From Ricinus communis (lineage: Eukaryota > Streptophyta > Magnoliopsida > Malpighiales > Euphorbiaceae), in NCBI RefSeq assembly GCF_019578655.1, contig NC_063264.1, positions 12,627,213 to 12,691,212 of the forward strand: 64,000 nucleotides of DNA, read 5' to 3'. The position numbers and the translations under genes are program-made. The notes under the pieces are model-generated. The model was not told the DNA's origin and made no database searches. It saw only the letters and a program-made list of their open reading frames with translations. Positions 46,766 to 58,808 of the stretch are shown piece after piece (position 1 is the stretch's first letter; each line of letters begins with the position of its first letter).

Positions 46766-48350
46766 CCATTTTTAGCTACATCTAAAGCTTTGATAGATGT
46801 TAGTAGCGGAAAGTTGGAACTTAGGGTAGATTTTGAGAGCATTACATTTGATTTGACTAAATCCTTGAGATAACCATATGAGCATGATGGTACTATTTTT
46901 TCGATTAATTTTATTAATGATTTATGGAATCTCAATTGTAGGAAATAATGATTGATGATCCTTTGCAAGTGGCAATGCAAGAAAATGAGGATAATTTATC
47001 CAATGAACAAGTGTTAGAGCAGCTAGAGCACTTATTAGCTACTGATGTTAATGATGAAAAGACTGATGGTTTTGTTGATCTTGACAGGTCAGGAGTAAAG
47101 AAGTTGGAGCCTTCTTTGGAGGTGCCGCCCGTTCTTGAGTTGAAAGAGTTGCCAGCGCACTTAATGTATGCCTACCTATATGAAGTAAAGCAATTACCGG
47201 TTATTATTTCCGCTCATCTCACACCTGAGGAGAGGGAGATGATGCTGTGTATTTTGAGAAGGTATGCAAAGGCATTTGCATATAAGATGGCTGACATACT
47301 AGGAATAAACCCGAGTTACTGCCTTCATAAGATTTTGATGGAGGATGAGTTCAAACTGATGGTGCAGCCCCAAAGGCGGTTGAACCCTCATATGAAAGAG
47401 GTGGTTAAAAAGGAGGTAATTAAATTTCTTGATGCAGGTTTAATTTACCCTATTTCTAACAGTGCTTAGGTGAGTCCTGTGCAGGTGGTTCCCAAGAAAG
47501 GGGGCATGATGGTGGTGAAAAATGAAAAGGAGGAGCTGATCCCTACACGAACGGTAACGGGCTTTCGGGTTTGCATAGACTACCGACGCTTGAATGACGT
47601 AACCCGGAAGGACCACTTTCCCCTTCCTTTTATCGATCAAATGCTTGAGAGGCTTTCAGGCCATAAGTATTATTATTTCCTTGACGGTTTTTCTGGTTAT
47701 TTTCAGATTCTTATAGCACCAGAAGACCAAGAGAAGACGACATTCACTTGTCCTTATGGCACTTTTGCCTATAGGAGGATGCCGTTTGGCTTGTGTAATG
47801 CCCCTGCAACCTTTCAGTGGTGTATGATGGCCATTTTCCATGACATGATAGAGGAGTCGATGGAGGTCTTCATCGATGACTTCTCTGTATTCGGTAACTC
47901 TTTTTCCCATTGTTTGCAAAATTTGGAAAGGATGTTAGCTAGGTGTATTGAAGCTAACCTTGTGTTGAATTGGGAAAAATGTCATTTTATGGTCCAAGAG
48001 GGTATAGTCTTAGGACATAAAGTGTGACATGCAGGGTTGGAAGTAGATAGAGCTAAAGTAGAAGTTATAAGTAAACTACCTCCTCCTACTTCGGTTAGGG
48101 CTGTTAGAAGTTTCTTAGGGCATGCAGGGTTCTATAGAACGTTCATTAAGGACTTTTCTAAGATTTCTAGGCCTTTAACTCAATTGCTAGTAAAAGACAT
48201 ACCTTTTGAATTTGATGATGATTGTTTGAGAGCTTTTGAGTTATTAAAGGAAAAACTAACCACGGCTCCCATCATGGTTTCTCGTTATTGGGAGCTGCCC
48301 TTTGAGCTTATGTGCGATGCTAATGATTTGCAGTTGGAGCTGTTTTAGGC
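46766..48350 (+). pseudogene. Outer element: protease end, pre-RT linker and reverse transcriptase
   Basis: The protease reading resumes directly after the TSD and ends near 46,870. A linker follows (MIDDPLQVAMQENEDNLSNE and LPVIISAHLTPEE, 46,948-47,250). The RT has LMVQPQRRLNPHMKE and VKKEVIKFLDAGLIYPIS (47,355-47,460), VQVVPKKGGM, FRVCIDYRRLN (47,565-47,600), FLDGFSGYFQI, TFTCPYGTFAYRRMPFGLC and the catalytic FIDDF box at about 47,868-47,885, then LGHKV and the connection (SFLGHAGFYRTFIKDFSKI). Stops at 47,467 and 48,025 interrupt an otherwise well-kept reading, so decay is recent or mild compared with the Tat fragment. Confidence 0.9.
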
Positions 48351-48845
48351 CAGTGCAAGGAGAAGAAATTCTAGCCTATTTACTACACTAGCGAGACGCT
48401 TACGGATGCCCAAGAACACTATCCAACCACAGAGAAGGAGCTCCTAGCTGTCGTGTTCGCTTTTGACAAATTCCGTTCCTACCTTGTGCTGTCAAAGACA
48501 ATTGTTTACACGGATCATTCTGCTTTAAGGTATTTATTTTTAAAGCATGATTCTAAGCCAATATTGATTCGTTGGGTTCTTCTGTTACAAGAATTTGACT
48601 TGGAAATTAAGGACAAACGAGGAGCTGAAAATCTTGCAGCAGACCATCTTTCTCGATTAGTGAACCTGCACGTGGAGAAGCTTAATGAGAAAGAGTTCGA
48701 TGACTTCTTTCCGGATGAGCACCTATGCTCAATGCAGGTGGCAAATGCTATTCCTTGGTTTTGTGATTATGCAAATTATTTGGTTGCAAGGGTACTCCCA
48801 AAGGGTATGACGGGCCAGCAAAAGAAAAATTCTTTGCGGACTTGA
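48290..48845 (+). pseudogene. Outer element: RNase H domain
   Basis: Motifs: FELMCDAND with the first aspartate (48,300-48,330), then after a stop and frame shift near 48,345, [20 protein letters not shown] with the catalytic glutamate (48,380-48,440), [12 protein letters not shown] with the second aspartate (48,500-48,530) and AADHLSRL with the last (48,638-48,660). The tail [10 protein letters not shown] leads to the integrase. The order and spacing are those of Ty3/gypsy RNase H. Confidence 0.85.
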
Positions 48846-48849
48846 AGTA

Positions 48850-50025
48850 TTACATTTGAGACGACCCCTTCTTGTTTAGAATTTGTGCAGATCAAATTAT
48901 CAAGAGGTGTGTATATGGGGAGGAGATCATTTAAATTCTAAAGCATTGTCATGAGGGACCGATTGGTGGACACCAAGCTGCAAACCATACGGCCAGGAAG
49001 GTTATGGATGCTGGTTTTTATTGGCCGACTATCTTCCAGGATGCACGAGCATATGTCTAGGTTTGTGATGCATGCCAACGATCAGGTAATATTTCTGCCC
49101 GAGATGAAATGCCCCAACATAGTATACAACTGTTGGAAATTTTTGATGTTTGGGGCATTGATTTTATGAGTCCTTTTCGTTCTTCGTATGGATGCAAGTA
49201 TATAATGGTGGCTGTTGAATATTTTTCTAAATGGCCTGAGGCACAAGCCTTGACTACTAATGATGCTAGGGTAGTTGTGAGGTTCCTTAAGAGACTATTC
49301 TCTAGGTTTGGAACATCTCGAGCATTAATTAGTGATAGGGGAACCCATTTCTGTAATTCTCAACTTGAGAAAGTGCTTAAAAGATATGGAGTATCTTAAC
49401 GATTCTCCACACCTTATCACCCAAAAATGAGTGGGCAAGTAGAGGTTACTAATAGGGGGCTTAAGCGCATTTTAGAGAAGACTGTAGGAACCAGTAGGAA
49501 AGATTGGACTACAAAGCCAGATGATGCTTTATGGGCATTTAGAACTGCCTATAGGACTTCTACAGAGTTCACTCCCTTTAGGCTTGTGTATGGAAAAGGT
49601 TGTCATTTACCTGTGGAGCTAGAACATAAAGCGTTATGGGCACTTAAATCGTTTAACTTTGATTTGGATAGCACAGGTAGATAAAGGCAGTGGCAAATGA
49701 GCTAGAGGAGTGGCGTTAACAAGCCTATGAAAATTCAACAATCTACAAGGTGAAGACCAAACAATGGCATGACAAGGGATTGAAAAATTTGAAGGAACTT
49801 AACGTAAGAGATAGTGTGTTGTTATTTAACTCTCGTCTTCAATATTTCCAAGGAAGCTAAAGAGTCATTGGTCGGGGCCATTTACAGTGACGCAAGTCTT
49901 CCCTTATAGTGCGGTTGAAGTGCATTATCCGGAAAAGGGAAATTTCAAGGTTAATGGGTAGAGGTTCAAGCATTACCTTGGAGGGTCACTGGATGTGGGG
50001 GAGCGTGTGAATTGGGCGCTCCATT
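48850..50025 (+). pseudogene. Outer element: integrase
   Basis: The zinc-binding HHCC region is readable in pieces: the histidine part ([12 protein letters not shown]) near 48,935-48,975 and the cysteine part ([11 protein letters not shown]) near 49,068-49,100. Catalytic core: IDFMSPF with the first aspartate (49,157-49,178), [11 protein letters not shown] with the second (49,327-49,358) and [16 protein letters not shown] with the glutamate (49,433-49,480). The C-terminal part has WHDKGL, LLFNSRL (49,820-49,840), YSAVEVHYPEKGNFKVNG-like sequence and HYLGGSLDVGE (49,968-50,000). Frame shifts and a stop near 49,398 break it. Integrase would insert the element's DNA into host chromatin with 5-bp staggers, as seen for the nested copies. 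Confidence 0.87.
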
Positions 50026-51512
50026 TCTGATTCAAAGAAAAGAATAAAGTCCAGCTTATGACTTTAAAGAAGCTTGTTTCTTTTATTTTCGTTTTAATTC
50101 TTTAGTTTTAATTTTTTTTTTCTTTTCATTTTGGGTATTAATTTTTGTTTGAATTATGTGAACTTAGGTGATTAGGTTTTACAGTTGGTTTTTGCTCCTG
50201 TATGTGACACTGCTTCCGACCCTCAGAGAGCAGCCACTCCTCCACCACAAACCAGCCAGCGCCTTGATATACCTGCTGATGCACCTCTTTTCACTCCGGA
50301 GCTATAGTCAGGGCAGTATTAGTTCTTTTTCCTTTTTCATTTCTTATATTTTGTATACTGAGGACAGTGTGTCCTTCAAGTGTGGGGTGGTGATATTTAT
50401 ATACACTTATTTTTGTGTTTTTATTATTTTGTAAATGAAATTCAGATCCTTTTCTAGTGTATATATCGCATTTCATTTATCCCATCTCAGTTATTTGTTT
50501 ATTCTTTGTGCAATTTTTTGTAAACTTTTGAAAATTTTTCACTTTGTTTCAATGCTCTTACTATTGACTTGCTTTTGAAATCCTGCTTATGTCCATATGA
50601 TCGGGTAAAACCGATAGTCTTGAGTTTTGCGGAAGAATGTAAGATAATTAGTTTAAGTTTTGCACTAAGTTGCTTTGGTTTATTTAATTCTGTTTTGATG
50701 AGTTTTGTTTGGAACCTACTCAAAAGCACACTTGTGAGAAATTGAGCCTAAATTGTAAGCATACACTTTATATGCTTGTATTTATTTCTTGTTGAGAGTG
50801 CGAATTATTGTCTTTACTTTTAGAACTTGCGCGGTAATGCTTATGAGGGCCACAAGGATAGTTTAACACTTTGGTATGATAAAGGCACTTAGGTTTTTCA
50901 TTCTAGCCAAATAGCCTTCATTTGTTTATTGATTCTGTAGATAACCCCTTGTTTCACCATTTTTTTTATCATATTCTATTACCACTTATTTTTATTCTGC
51001 TTTGGGTTATGATTTTGCATATGAGTTATTTTTATTGGGAATTTTTATCTTGGGAATAGCGTTGGAATCTTGTAGCAGCTTTCTTCAATCCAAAAGAAAT
51101 TCACTCTATTATGTGAATGTTCTTCCCATACGAAAAAAGAAAAGAAGAAGAAGAAAAAAATATAATAAGAAGAATAAGAGGGAAGGGTGATGAAAAGAAA
51201 CAAAGTAAGTAAGCTAATTGTTTAATTGCTTCTCGGAGTTTACATTTTGACTTGATTCCTATTTCCCACCTTAGACTACTGTCCATTGTTTACCCCGTAT
51301 GATCATTGTGGCTTGTGTGCAAGTCATGTATTTCATTGCAGAACACCATAGGTTTAACTCTAACCAAATTTACCTACCCCTATCTAATCCTCATTACAAC
51401 CTTTATAAAGACCTCTTGACATGGTTGTTGACTCTCCATAAGTGGTAGGAGTAGGATTTAAGAGCAGGCATATAGTAAGTAAGGTAGTAGTTGATGCATT
51501 GAGTGATTAAAC
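50026..51512 (+). other. 3' noncoding region of outer element, part 1
   Basis: A short polar remnant (CDTASDPQRAATPPPQTSQR, 50,195-50,260) follows integrase; no env-like ORF is seen. Then come an internal polypurine-like module at 50,357-50,389 (GAGGACA, 11 bases, AAGTGTGGGGT), a purine tract at about 51,127-51,185, and the conserved CTCATTACAACCT..AAAGACC block at about 51,390. It is cut at 51,512 by element 3. Confidence 0.7.
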
Positions 51513-51517
51513 ACTAC
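51513..51517 (+). repeat. Target-site duplication of element 3, left copy (ACTAC)
   Basis: ACTAC at 51,513-51,517 and again at 58,809-58,813, directly flanking the two LTRs. Confidence 0.9.
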
Positions 51518-52627
51518 TAATGGGCTCTTTATGCAACCTACACCTAAGGCAGTGAACCTACCGATGCAGCCTAGCACTAGTGAGTATCAAGGTCGTATCC
51601 CTGGAGATCGGGTGAACCTAGAGTTACTACTGTTGCTATGTTATCTAGTCTGAAATAGGGTGTGAAAGTTCTAACGTACCAGCTAATGGTTGAGTGCAAA
51701 TAAGTAAATAAAGAACAACGGACAATCAAAAGACAATTACAAAGAGAGAAACAAACCCAAAAGGGAGCCTAAGTGATGGAATTCTAAAGATGGATTTTAT
51801 GGATTGCAGATCTTGCTTACCCGTGCCTAAATCTTGAATTGAATCCCGGTTCCTCTCTCGAGTTTATCGGATTCCTAAACCTGCACTAACCTAATGGAAT
51901 CTCTTCCTATCGGATTACTACAGATTAGCATTAAGTATGATTTAAAACTATTAAGAGTTATTAATTCTTAATCCGGCGAGTAAATCAACCTTATCTCTAA
52001 GTGTTAACTACCAGTCCTTACTATTCAATGTCCAGTTGTAACAAGAATTTCTCAATGTCAAGAAACAACCTAATAAATAATTATTTCAACGTCTCAAATT
52101 AACTGAATCAAACTTTTATTACTAAATAGCAAGAAGATTGCAAGAATGACAATTATAAAACTAATAATTAAGCATAATCCATCAACAAAGGTGAACCCCA
52201 ATGGGTTCAAAAGATCTAGCTACTCATGTTCATGGTTAAAGCAATTAGGGAACAAAATAAGGAAAAGAAAATTAAAGGCATGTACACCCTTCTCTTTCAA
52301 GCTGAATGAGAAACCCTAAATTTGCAAATTCGAAATCTCAAACCCTAGTTGCCTCTTGAATGCTCCCAAAGTTTGTCTTGATCTTCAATATTCAGCACGG
52401 CTGGAGTCCAGGCCGTGCTCAACCCTCGGGATGCTAGTTCTCACCCAATTTGATGGATTTTGGTCCGTAATCACACGTATTTCCCTTGATTATTGATGGT
52501 GTCCTTCGAAAATGACCTGAAACGAGAAAGGAAACAAAAGACAGGTGATTCTAGCATAAAACGGGATAATCATGCATAAAAATGTAAACAATCAGGCACG
52601 AAAACATGTGTAGTGTGATGCTTATCA
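51518..52627 (-). repeat. 3' LTR of element 3, with internal deletion
   Basis: 1,110 bp against 1,460 bp for the 5' LTR. About 350 bp present at 58,222-58,571 in the 5' LTR are missing at about 52,389, where TCTTCAAT joins ATTCAGCACGG. The lost piece includes the TATA region and most GC palindromes. The outer end reads TAATGGGC instead of TGATGGGC. Confidence 0.88.
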
Positions 52628-52660
52628 AATTACCCCACACTTAAACTTTTGCTTGTCCTC
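52628..52660 (-). promoter_or_regulatory. 3' polypurine tract module of element 3
   Basis: The plus strand shows AATTACCCCACACTT; on the minus strand this is AAGTGTGGGGTAATT, preceded by GAGGACA at the usual distance, directly before the LTR. Confidence 0.8.
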
Positions 52661-54540
52661 AAGCAATCAATAACTCATTTCTCAAACAGATACCAAATAA
52701 CTCAATCAAATGCATTGCAGGAGGTTAGCTGAAAACAAATTTCAAAACTCCATAATGATTTTTCCCAAAATCCCCAAATTACTAAATCCTTAAGAGAGAG
52801 AACAAACTTAATAAAGTTGCTAAAGTTAAAATGATAAACCATCTAAATTGAGAAATTGAGAACCATGCCTCACAAGATGTCACTCAAAACACACAAGTGT
52901 ATATAGGTGAAAGAAGATCGCCAAGCTCTCAACGCAAAAATACAGAAAAAGTGCTTACCATAGGCTTGCTTATAGATCCAATCTCCACTACTACAAAATA
53001 ATCAATAATCATGATCAAAGGGTCTTGAGCCAGGTTGTAATGGGGTTAAGGTAGGGTACGTATAAATATGGAAAGTAGGCTACAAGTTGCCGGAAGTTAA
53101 GCAAGTAATGCAAGAAAGTAACGAAGGATCAAGTGTTGTACCAAAATGAACACTAAGTTGCTCTAAAAATAAGATGATGCTCAAAATGAACTAAATTAAT
53201 ACTCTTTTTTTTATTGAATATATATTTACTATGTATATATATTACAACAGCTTATGTAGGGGTTGTTGGTTATTGACACATACAATAAGACTGAATATCA
53301 AATTTTTTTTTTTTTTTATTGAAGGGAGCATCTATGAAAAATCTAGCAACTTAGTGCAATATATGATTGCAGATTGATCCAAAATAAAATGCAGTATAAA
53401 CTTACATAATTTCCAGCAACAATGGTAGAAAGAATGGTCAAATGAATATAAGTGATAAAATGAGTGTCACTGTTATTATTATCACGAAAGGAAAGGCTAA
53501 GGCTCAAAATTGGTTCACTAAGGGAAAAATAGGGTTAGGCTTTTTGGCCAAATTGTGTAAATCCTAAGTGCCCAAATCATCTCACTATTATTGACAATTC
53601 ATGTAGTCTCAAAAGATATCGTAAAGCAAGTTCTAGAAATAGAGATTCTGTACAATGCTCACTAATGAAAGAAAAGGGCGCATAATAGTGATGCACCAAT
53701 TGGCTCAAAATCTCACCATTTGAGTGGGTTAAAAATGCATGAATTCTCAAACCAAAGTTTAAACAGTCAATCACAATAATAAGCAACAATATTAACAGTG
53801 TTCTATATCTAAGATAAAGTAAAACGGAAGAATTTAAGGAAAAATACCAGTTTTACCTGGCTGGATTGTAATTAAGAGATTCGTTCATTGCCTTCTTCCA
53901 ACAAGGTTCAATAAAAGCTATAAAGGAATCCATTCAAAGGAGAAAATCATTAACTACTCGATTAAAACAAAACTCAAGATAAGGACAGTAATAATGAATG
54001 GACTCAATCAATAAGGGATATTAAAACAAGATAAAAACAGCAAAGATAAAATTAGTACCTGCACAAATCTACGGTACCTACCCCACACTTGTGAAAAACA
54101 CTGTCCTCAGTGTGAACAAGGTAGGCACTCCAAAATAAAAGGAATAAAATACATAAAATGAAGCTAATTATGGGAGTCCATAAAAGAAATTAGAAAACTA
54201 AGAGAAAAACAAGACAACAAAAAGAGATAAAACTAGAAAGTCTACTAGATACTACCCTTGGTGTGTACTTTAACACTTCAAAATATGTTAGTCCTCAAAA
54301 TTACGTACGAGCATCAATTAGGCTAACTCTTGCAAAATTCAAGAATAAACACATTCTAAGCAACATCTAGTAAAAGGTTCAATAAGATAGCATCTCCTCA
54401 AAATCAAACTTACTAAAAAAAGACTGAAATATCTAACTGCAAATGACTACATAAAATAAAATAAAAAATGTCCAAAAATTCAGAAAGCAAAAATAGATTC
54501 TGGAATGCCTCCCGAAGGCGCTTCTTTTTGTTCGAGTTGT
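52661..54540 (-). other. 3' noncoding region of element 3
   Basis: It contains T-runs at about 53,205-53,215 and 53,300-53,320 (purine tract on the minus strand), the conserved ATTACAACCT..AAGACCC block (minus strand, near 53,020-53,045) and an internal polypurine-like module at about 54,080-54,113. There is no coding signal. Confidence 0.65.
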
Positions 54541-55194
54541 CTAGCTGGACTCTGGATCAGCATTCTTGCATCGCGGGCAAATTAAGAAGGTAGGCTCAAT
54601 GTAAGTTGGGGCTCGAGGCATATAAGCGCAATGAAAAGGTCCGATGTGTGCAGTAGATACCAAGGAGGTGCTCTCTGGACCGATTTGGGATGTCCATTCA
54701 TCCACTCCGAATTCCGGCTAAGTGACCTGTCAAAAACAAACTTGCAACTACCCTTCTCGGATCTATCATAGCACAGAGTCTCATATTGATACAAGTTATT
54801 TTTTTCAGATGAATAACACATACTAGTAGGGAAAGAAACATGTATAGCATCATCCATTTGTACATCTTGTGGTTGTGTATTACATGCAAGATCAATTCCA
54901 TCAATACAACAAATGGCATGAACATGGTCGGTGGAAGAACTATCAAATGAGGGTAAACTAAAAGTGACACAGTCGCCTACATTAAGTTCTAACTTCCCCT
55001 CAAATACGTCCTATTTTAGCTCTACCGTGGCAAGGAAAGGTCTCCCCAAAATTAATGGTACACCATGCTCATTGTCCATATCCAAAACCACAAAGTCCAC
55101 AGGGAATATGAACTTATCTACCTTAACTAGCACATTTTCCACAATTCCCTATGAAGCTTAACGGTCAGTAATTGAATGCACATCCTAGTGGATT
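54541..55194 (-). pseudogene. Element 3: protease end and C-terminal tail
   Basis: The minus strand reads the end of the protease region ([11 protein letters not shown] near 55,105-55,135, [11 protein letters not shown] near 55,030-55,065) and then a family-specific tail: HVHAICCIDGIDLACNTQPQ (54,845-54,925), MDDAIHVSFPTSMCYSSEK and FVFDRSLSRNSEW (54,700-54,860). A KKKRLREA motif near 54,510-54,530 lies just past it. I do not recognise a function for the tail. It replaces the RT-integrase part of autonomous relatives. Confidence 0.6.
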
Positions 55195-57150
55195 TTACCT
55201 CCCCAAACCTAGCTTATTGAACAAACTAGTGGGCATGACATTTATGCTAGCCCCTAAATCAGCTAATGCATCATCAACACATAAATTACCTAAAGTGCGG
55301 GGAATAGTGAAACTCCTGGATCGTGACGTTTCTCCGGCAACTTGCTCAAACACCACCGAGCACTCCTCATTAAGGCCGAACATAGGCGACCTCCTCCAAC
55401 TTCCTTTTTTGCTAAGTATGTCCTTTAAGAACTTAGCAGACTTTGGCATCTGCTCCAATGCATCAATAAAAGGCAAGTTAATATAAAGTTGTCTAAAAAT
55501 ATCTAAAAACTTACTGAACTGCTCTTTCGCCTCTGCTTGTTTAGCTCTAGCAGGATAAGGAATCTTAGGTTGATATTCCCTGACTGGAATTGATTTCACC
55601 TTTTGTCCCTCAAGTTCCCTAACCTTACTGCTTGCCTTAACCTGCACATCAATAGTGGCGTCATCAAAAATAGGCTTAGAAGGAGCTGAAACTAACTTAC
55701 CTGAACGCAAAGTGATGGCGTTCACGTGCTCCCTCGGGTTAGACTCAGTGGTGCTCGAGAGTGCTCCTTGCTGCCTCTCAGACAACATCTTAGAGATTTG
55801 GCCAATCTGGGTCTCCAAGTTCTGAATCGAGGCCTGCTGGTTCCTAAGTGCACTATCAGTTTGCTGGAACCTCATCTCCGTAGATGTCATAAACTTCATC
55901 ATAAGCTCCTCTAAATTTGACTTCTTTTCTGGTAGAGGAGGAGCTTATGCAGGCCCAGTTGAATGTTGCTGCGGCTGCTGATGAAGTCTCTGAAAACTAG
56001 GTGGACCTTAAGCGTTATTGTTCCTCCAACTGAAGTTGGGATGATTGCGCCACCCAGGGTTGTATGTATTCCTGTAAGGATCATTCTGCTGCCTTGGGGC
56101 ATTCCCCATATGATCAACCTGTTCAACATCAGAAGACATAGCAGAATTAGATGGAAAAGTAGTAGAGGATGAAGCAAACATACCTCCCGTAATACAGTTC
56201 GCACTGTAATGCGGGCCACCACAAAACTCATTGCCAACATTCGCTGCATGAACCGGCATCTGGAGTTGGTCGATCTTTTTGGCTAGAAGCTCCACTTGAG
56301 CTGCCAAGGTTGCTGTAGAGTCCACTTAGTTGACCACTCGCCTTTTCCGGTCGGCTCCTAGAGGATTGCCAACGATAGTTGTTCATGGCCATTTCCTCTA
56401 TCGGGTTCCCGAGCCCGCCGGGCGTCTTACTATTTAGCGCCCCACTGCGGCATCCACCATCGCCTCATTGCGGGTTCAACCCGGTAGAAGGTCGAACCAG
56501 CATCCACACCGGCAATCCGTGATGTGGGCGGCATCTCAAAAGATCTTTAAATCTCTCCCATGCATCGACATGCTTTCATCATCAAACTGCACAAAAGAAG
56601 ATATGTCATTTCTAAGTTTAGCAGTTTTAGCGGGAGGAAAATACTTATATAAAATTTTTTCGATAGCGCCTTCCGGTAGTGATCATTGTGGAAGAGATTG
56701 CAGCCATCTCTTTGCTCTGTCCCTCAAGGAAAATGGAAACAATCTCAGCCTAATGGCATCATCGGTTGTTCCATTTATCTTCAATGTGTCACAAATCTCC
56801 AAAAAGTTGGAGATATGTGCATTGGGATCCTCACTGGGCAATCCTCCAAATTGCACGCTTTGCTGGATCATCTGGATAACATTGGCCTTTATCTCAAAAT
56901 TATTGGCCGCTACAGTAGGTCTGACTATACTCATTTTCGTCCCATCTAAAGATGGTCGAGCAAACTCGTACATCGTCCTCTGATCGTCCTTGGCCTGGGG
57001 GTCATGGTTTTCCATCGTGTCTAGTCTATCCACAGGTACCTCAACCTCAATCTCCTCATCTTCTAATTGCAACCTCTTCCTTAAGAGTCTGAGGGATCCT
57101 TCTGGATCAGATAGAGGCTCTATAAGATTCGAGTTTGAGCTCCTGGTCAT
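55195..57150 (-). pseudogene. Element 3: gag and start of protease
   Basis: It starts with MTRSSNSNLIEPLSDPEGSL at 57,150, the usual Athila Gag start region. The core capsid-like part reads NNFEIKANVIQMIQQSVQFG and EDPNAHISNFLEICDT with RLFPFSLRDRAKRWLQSLPQ (56,683-56,900). The following segment (56,330-56,680) is more altered and its frame is lost. It resumes with CGGPHYSANC (56,200-56,230), MMKFMTSTEMRFQQT (55,855-55,902), REHVNAITLRSGK and the protease start ADLGASINVMPTSLFNKLGL (55,200-55,260). Compared with element 4 the middle segment (56,395-56,530) has many changes toward G and C and small indels. It is non-functional. Confidence 0.87.
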
Positions 57151-57194
57151 AAACTACCTGAAACCGAAAGTCCACACAACCACCAATCAACAAA

Positions 57195-57295
57195 AACTAT
57201 ATAATAATAAATAATAAATAATAAAAAAATAAAAAAAATAAAAAATAAATAAAGAATAAATGAATAAACAAATAATGACTAAATTAACATAAAAA
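57195..57295 (-). other. T-rich leader of element 3
   Basis: AATAATAAATAAT and A-runs on the plus strand, so T-rich in the element's RNA. It lies between primer site and gag, at the same place as in elements 2 and 4. Confidence 0.65.
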
Positions 57296-57324
57296 TAATT
57301 CACTCTAGTTCACCGTTACTGTGT

Positions 57325-57342
57325 TCCCCGGCAACGGCGCCA
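57325..57342 (-). promoter_or_regulatory. Primer-binding site, tRNA-Asp type (element 3)
   Basis: The plus strand reads TCCCCGGCAACGGCGCCA; its reverse complement is a perfect 18-base complement to the plant tRNA-Asp 3' end. It is six bases from the LTR. Confidence 0.93.
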
Positions 57343-57348
57343 AAAACT

Positions 57349-58808
57349 TGATGGGCTCTTTATGCAACCTACACCTAAGGCGTGAACCTGGACTGACAGC
57401 CCTAGCACTAGTGAGTATTAAGGTCGTATCCCTGGAGATCGGGTGAACCTAGAGTTACTACTGTTGTTATGTTATCTAGTCTGAAATAGGGTGTGAAAGT
57501 TCTAACGTACCAGCTAATGGTTATGAGTGCAAATAAGTAAATAAAGAACAACGGACAATCAAAAGACAGTTACAAAGAGAGAAACAAACCCAAAAGGGAG
57601 CCTAAGTGATGGAATTCTAAAGATGGATTTTATGGATTGCCGATCTTGCTTAGCCGTGCTTAAATCCTGAATTGAATCCCGGTTCCTCTCTCGAGCTTAC
57701 CGGATTCCTAAACCTGCACTAACCTAATGGAATCTCTTCCTATCGGATTACTACAGATTAGCATTAAGTATGATTTAAAACTATTAAGAGTTATTAATTC
57801 TTAATCCGGCGAGTAAATCAACCTTATCTCTAAGTGTTAACTACCAGTCCTTACTATTCAATGTCCAGTTGTAACAAGCATTTGTCAATGTCAAGAAACA
57901 GCCTAATAAACAATTAATTCAACGTCTCAAATTAACTGAATCAAACTTTTATTACTAAATAGCAAGAAGATTGCAAGAATGACAATTATAAAACTAACAA
58001 TTAAGCATAGTCCATCAACAAAGGTGAACCCCAATGGGTTCAAAAGATCTAGCTACTCATGTTCATGGTTAAAGCAATTAGGGAATAAATTAAGGAAAAG
58101 AAAATTAAAGGCATGTACACCCTTCTCTTTCAAGCTGAATGCGAAACCCTAAATTTGCAAATTCGAAATCTCAAACCCTAGTTGCCTCTTGAATGCTCCC
58201 AAAGTTTGTCTTAATCTTCAATTCGATGTTGGAACAAGTGAAATCCCTCATTCAATTGATGAATTTGATCTCTCAAGGTCTACAATTGAGGTATAGGAAA
58301 CAATTGATTAAGTGTGTGTCTTGGAATTGAGCCCAAAATTCGTCTCTCCTCCAAAAGAACTCAAAATTGCCTATATAGTTGATTCAGCATGGCCGGAGTC
58401 CAGGCTGTGATGATTCAAGACGGAGTCCGGCGGCTGAATCTGTGAGTCTGTGTCTTGACTCCTTCCAAGCCGTGCCCAAGCCGGTGCTGAGCCACCACAG
58501 GCCGTGCTGGAGGCCGTGGTGGCTACGGAAGTCATGCTGAAATGGCACAATTGGAGATAGCCTCTTGGTAATTCAGCACGGCTGGAGTCCAGGCCGTGCT
58601 CAACCCTAGGGGTGCTAGTTCTCACCCAATTTGATGGATTTTGGTCCGTAATCACACGTATTTCCCTCGATTATTGATGGTGTCCTTCGAAAATGACCTG
58701 AAACGAGAAAGGAAACAAAAGATAGGTGATTCTAGCATAAAACGGGATAATCATGCATAAAAATGTAAACAATCGGGCATGAAAACATGTGTAGTATGAT
58801 GCTTATCA
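57349..58808 (-). repeat. 5' LTR of element 3
   Basis: On the minus strand it runs from TGATAAGCATC to GAGCCCATCA. CACGGC/GCCGTG motifs crowd 58,380-58,600; a TATATAGG-like TATA box lies near 58,370. R-U5 (57,349-58,200) is nearly the same as 61,050-61,887 of element 4, while U3 is unrelated to that of element 4. TSD ACTAC follows at 58,809. Confidence 0.9.

Larger units (their letters stand above)
51518..58808 (-). mobile_element. Element 3: non-autonomous Athila-type LTR element, reverse orientation, nested
   Basis: 7.29 kb with perfect 5-bp TSD. On the minus strand: 5' LTR (57,349-58,808), tRNA-Asp primer site, T-rich leader, gag starting at 57,150, protease part, short tail, 3' noncoding region with the internal polypurine-like module, 3' polypurine module and 3' LTR (51,518-52,627). 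RT, RNase H and integrase are absent; about 1.9 kb of noncoding sequence follows the gag-pro part directly. Like element 2 it depended on enzymes in trans, but its LTRs and gag belong to a different family. Confidence 0.88.

Noticed and set aside
50168..50434. Open frame after integrase as an env-like gene
   Set aside because: It is hydrophobic by chance, crosses the conserved noncoding polypurine module, and its stretch reads better in another frame as a short polar remnant. No transmembrane-plus-signal layout is convincing.
56460..56510. GCGGGTTCAACCCG-like string suggesting a tRNA T-arm
   Set aside because: It lies in the reverse-oriented gag of element 3, in a segment altered relative to element 4. 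No acceptor stem, D-arm or anticodon arm can be placed.
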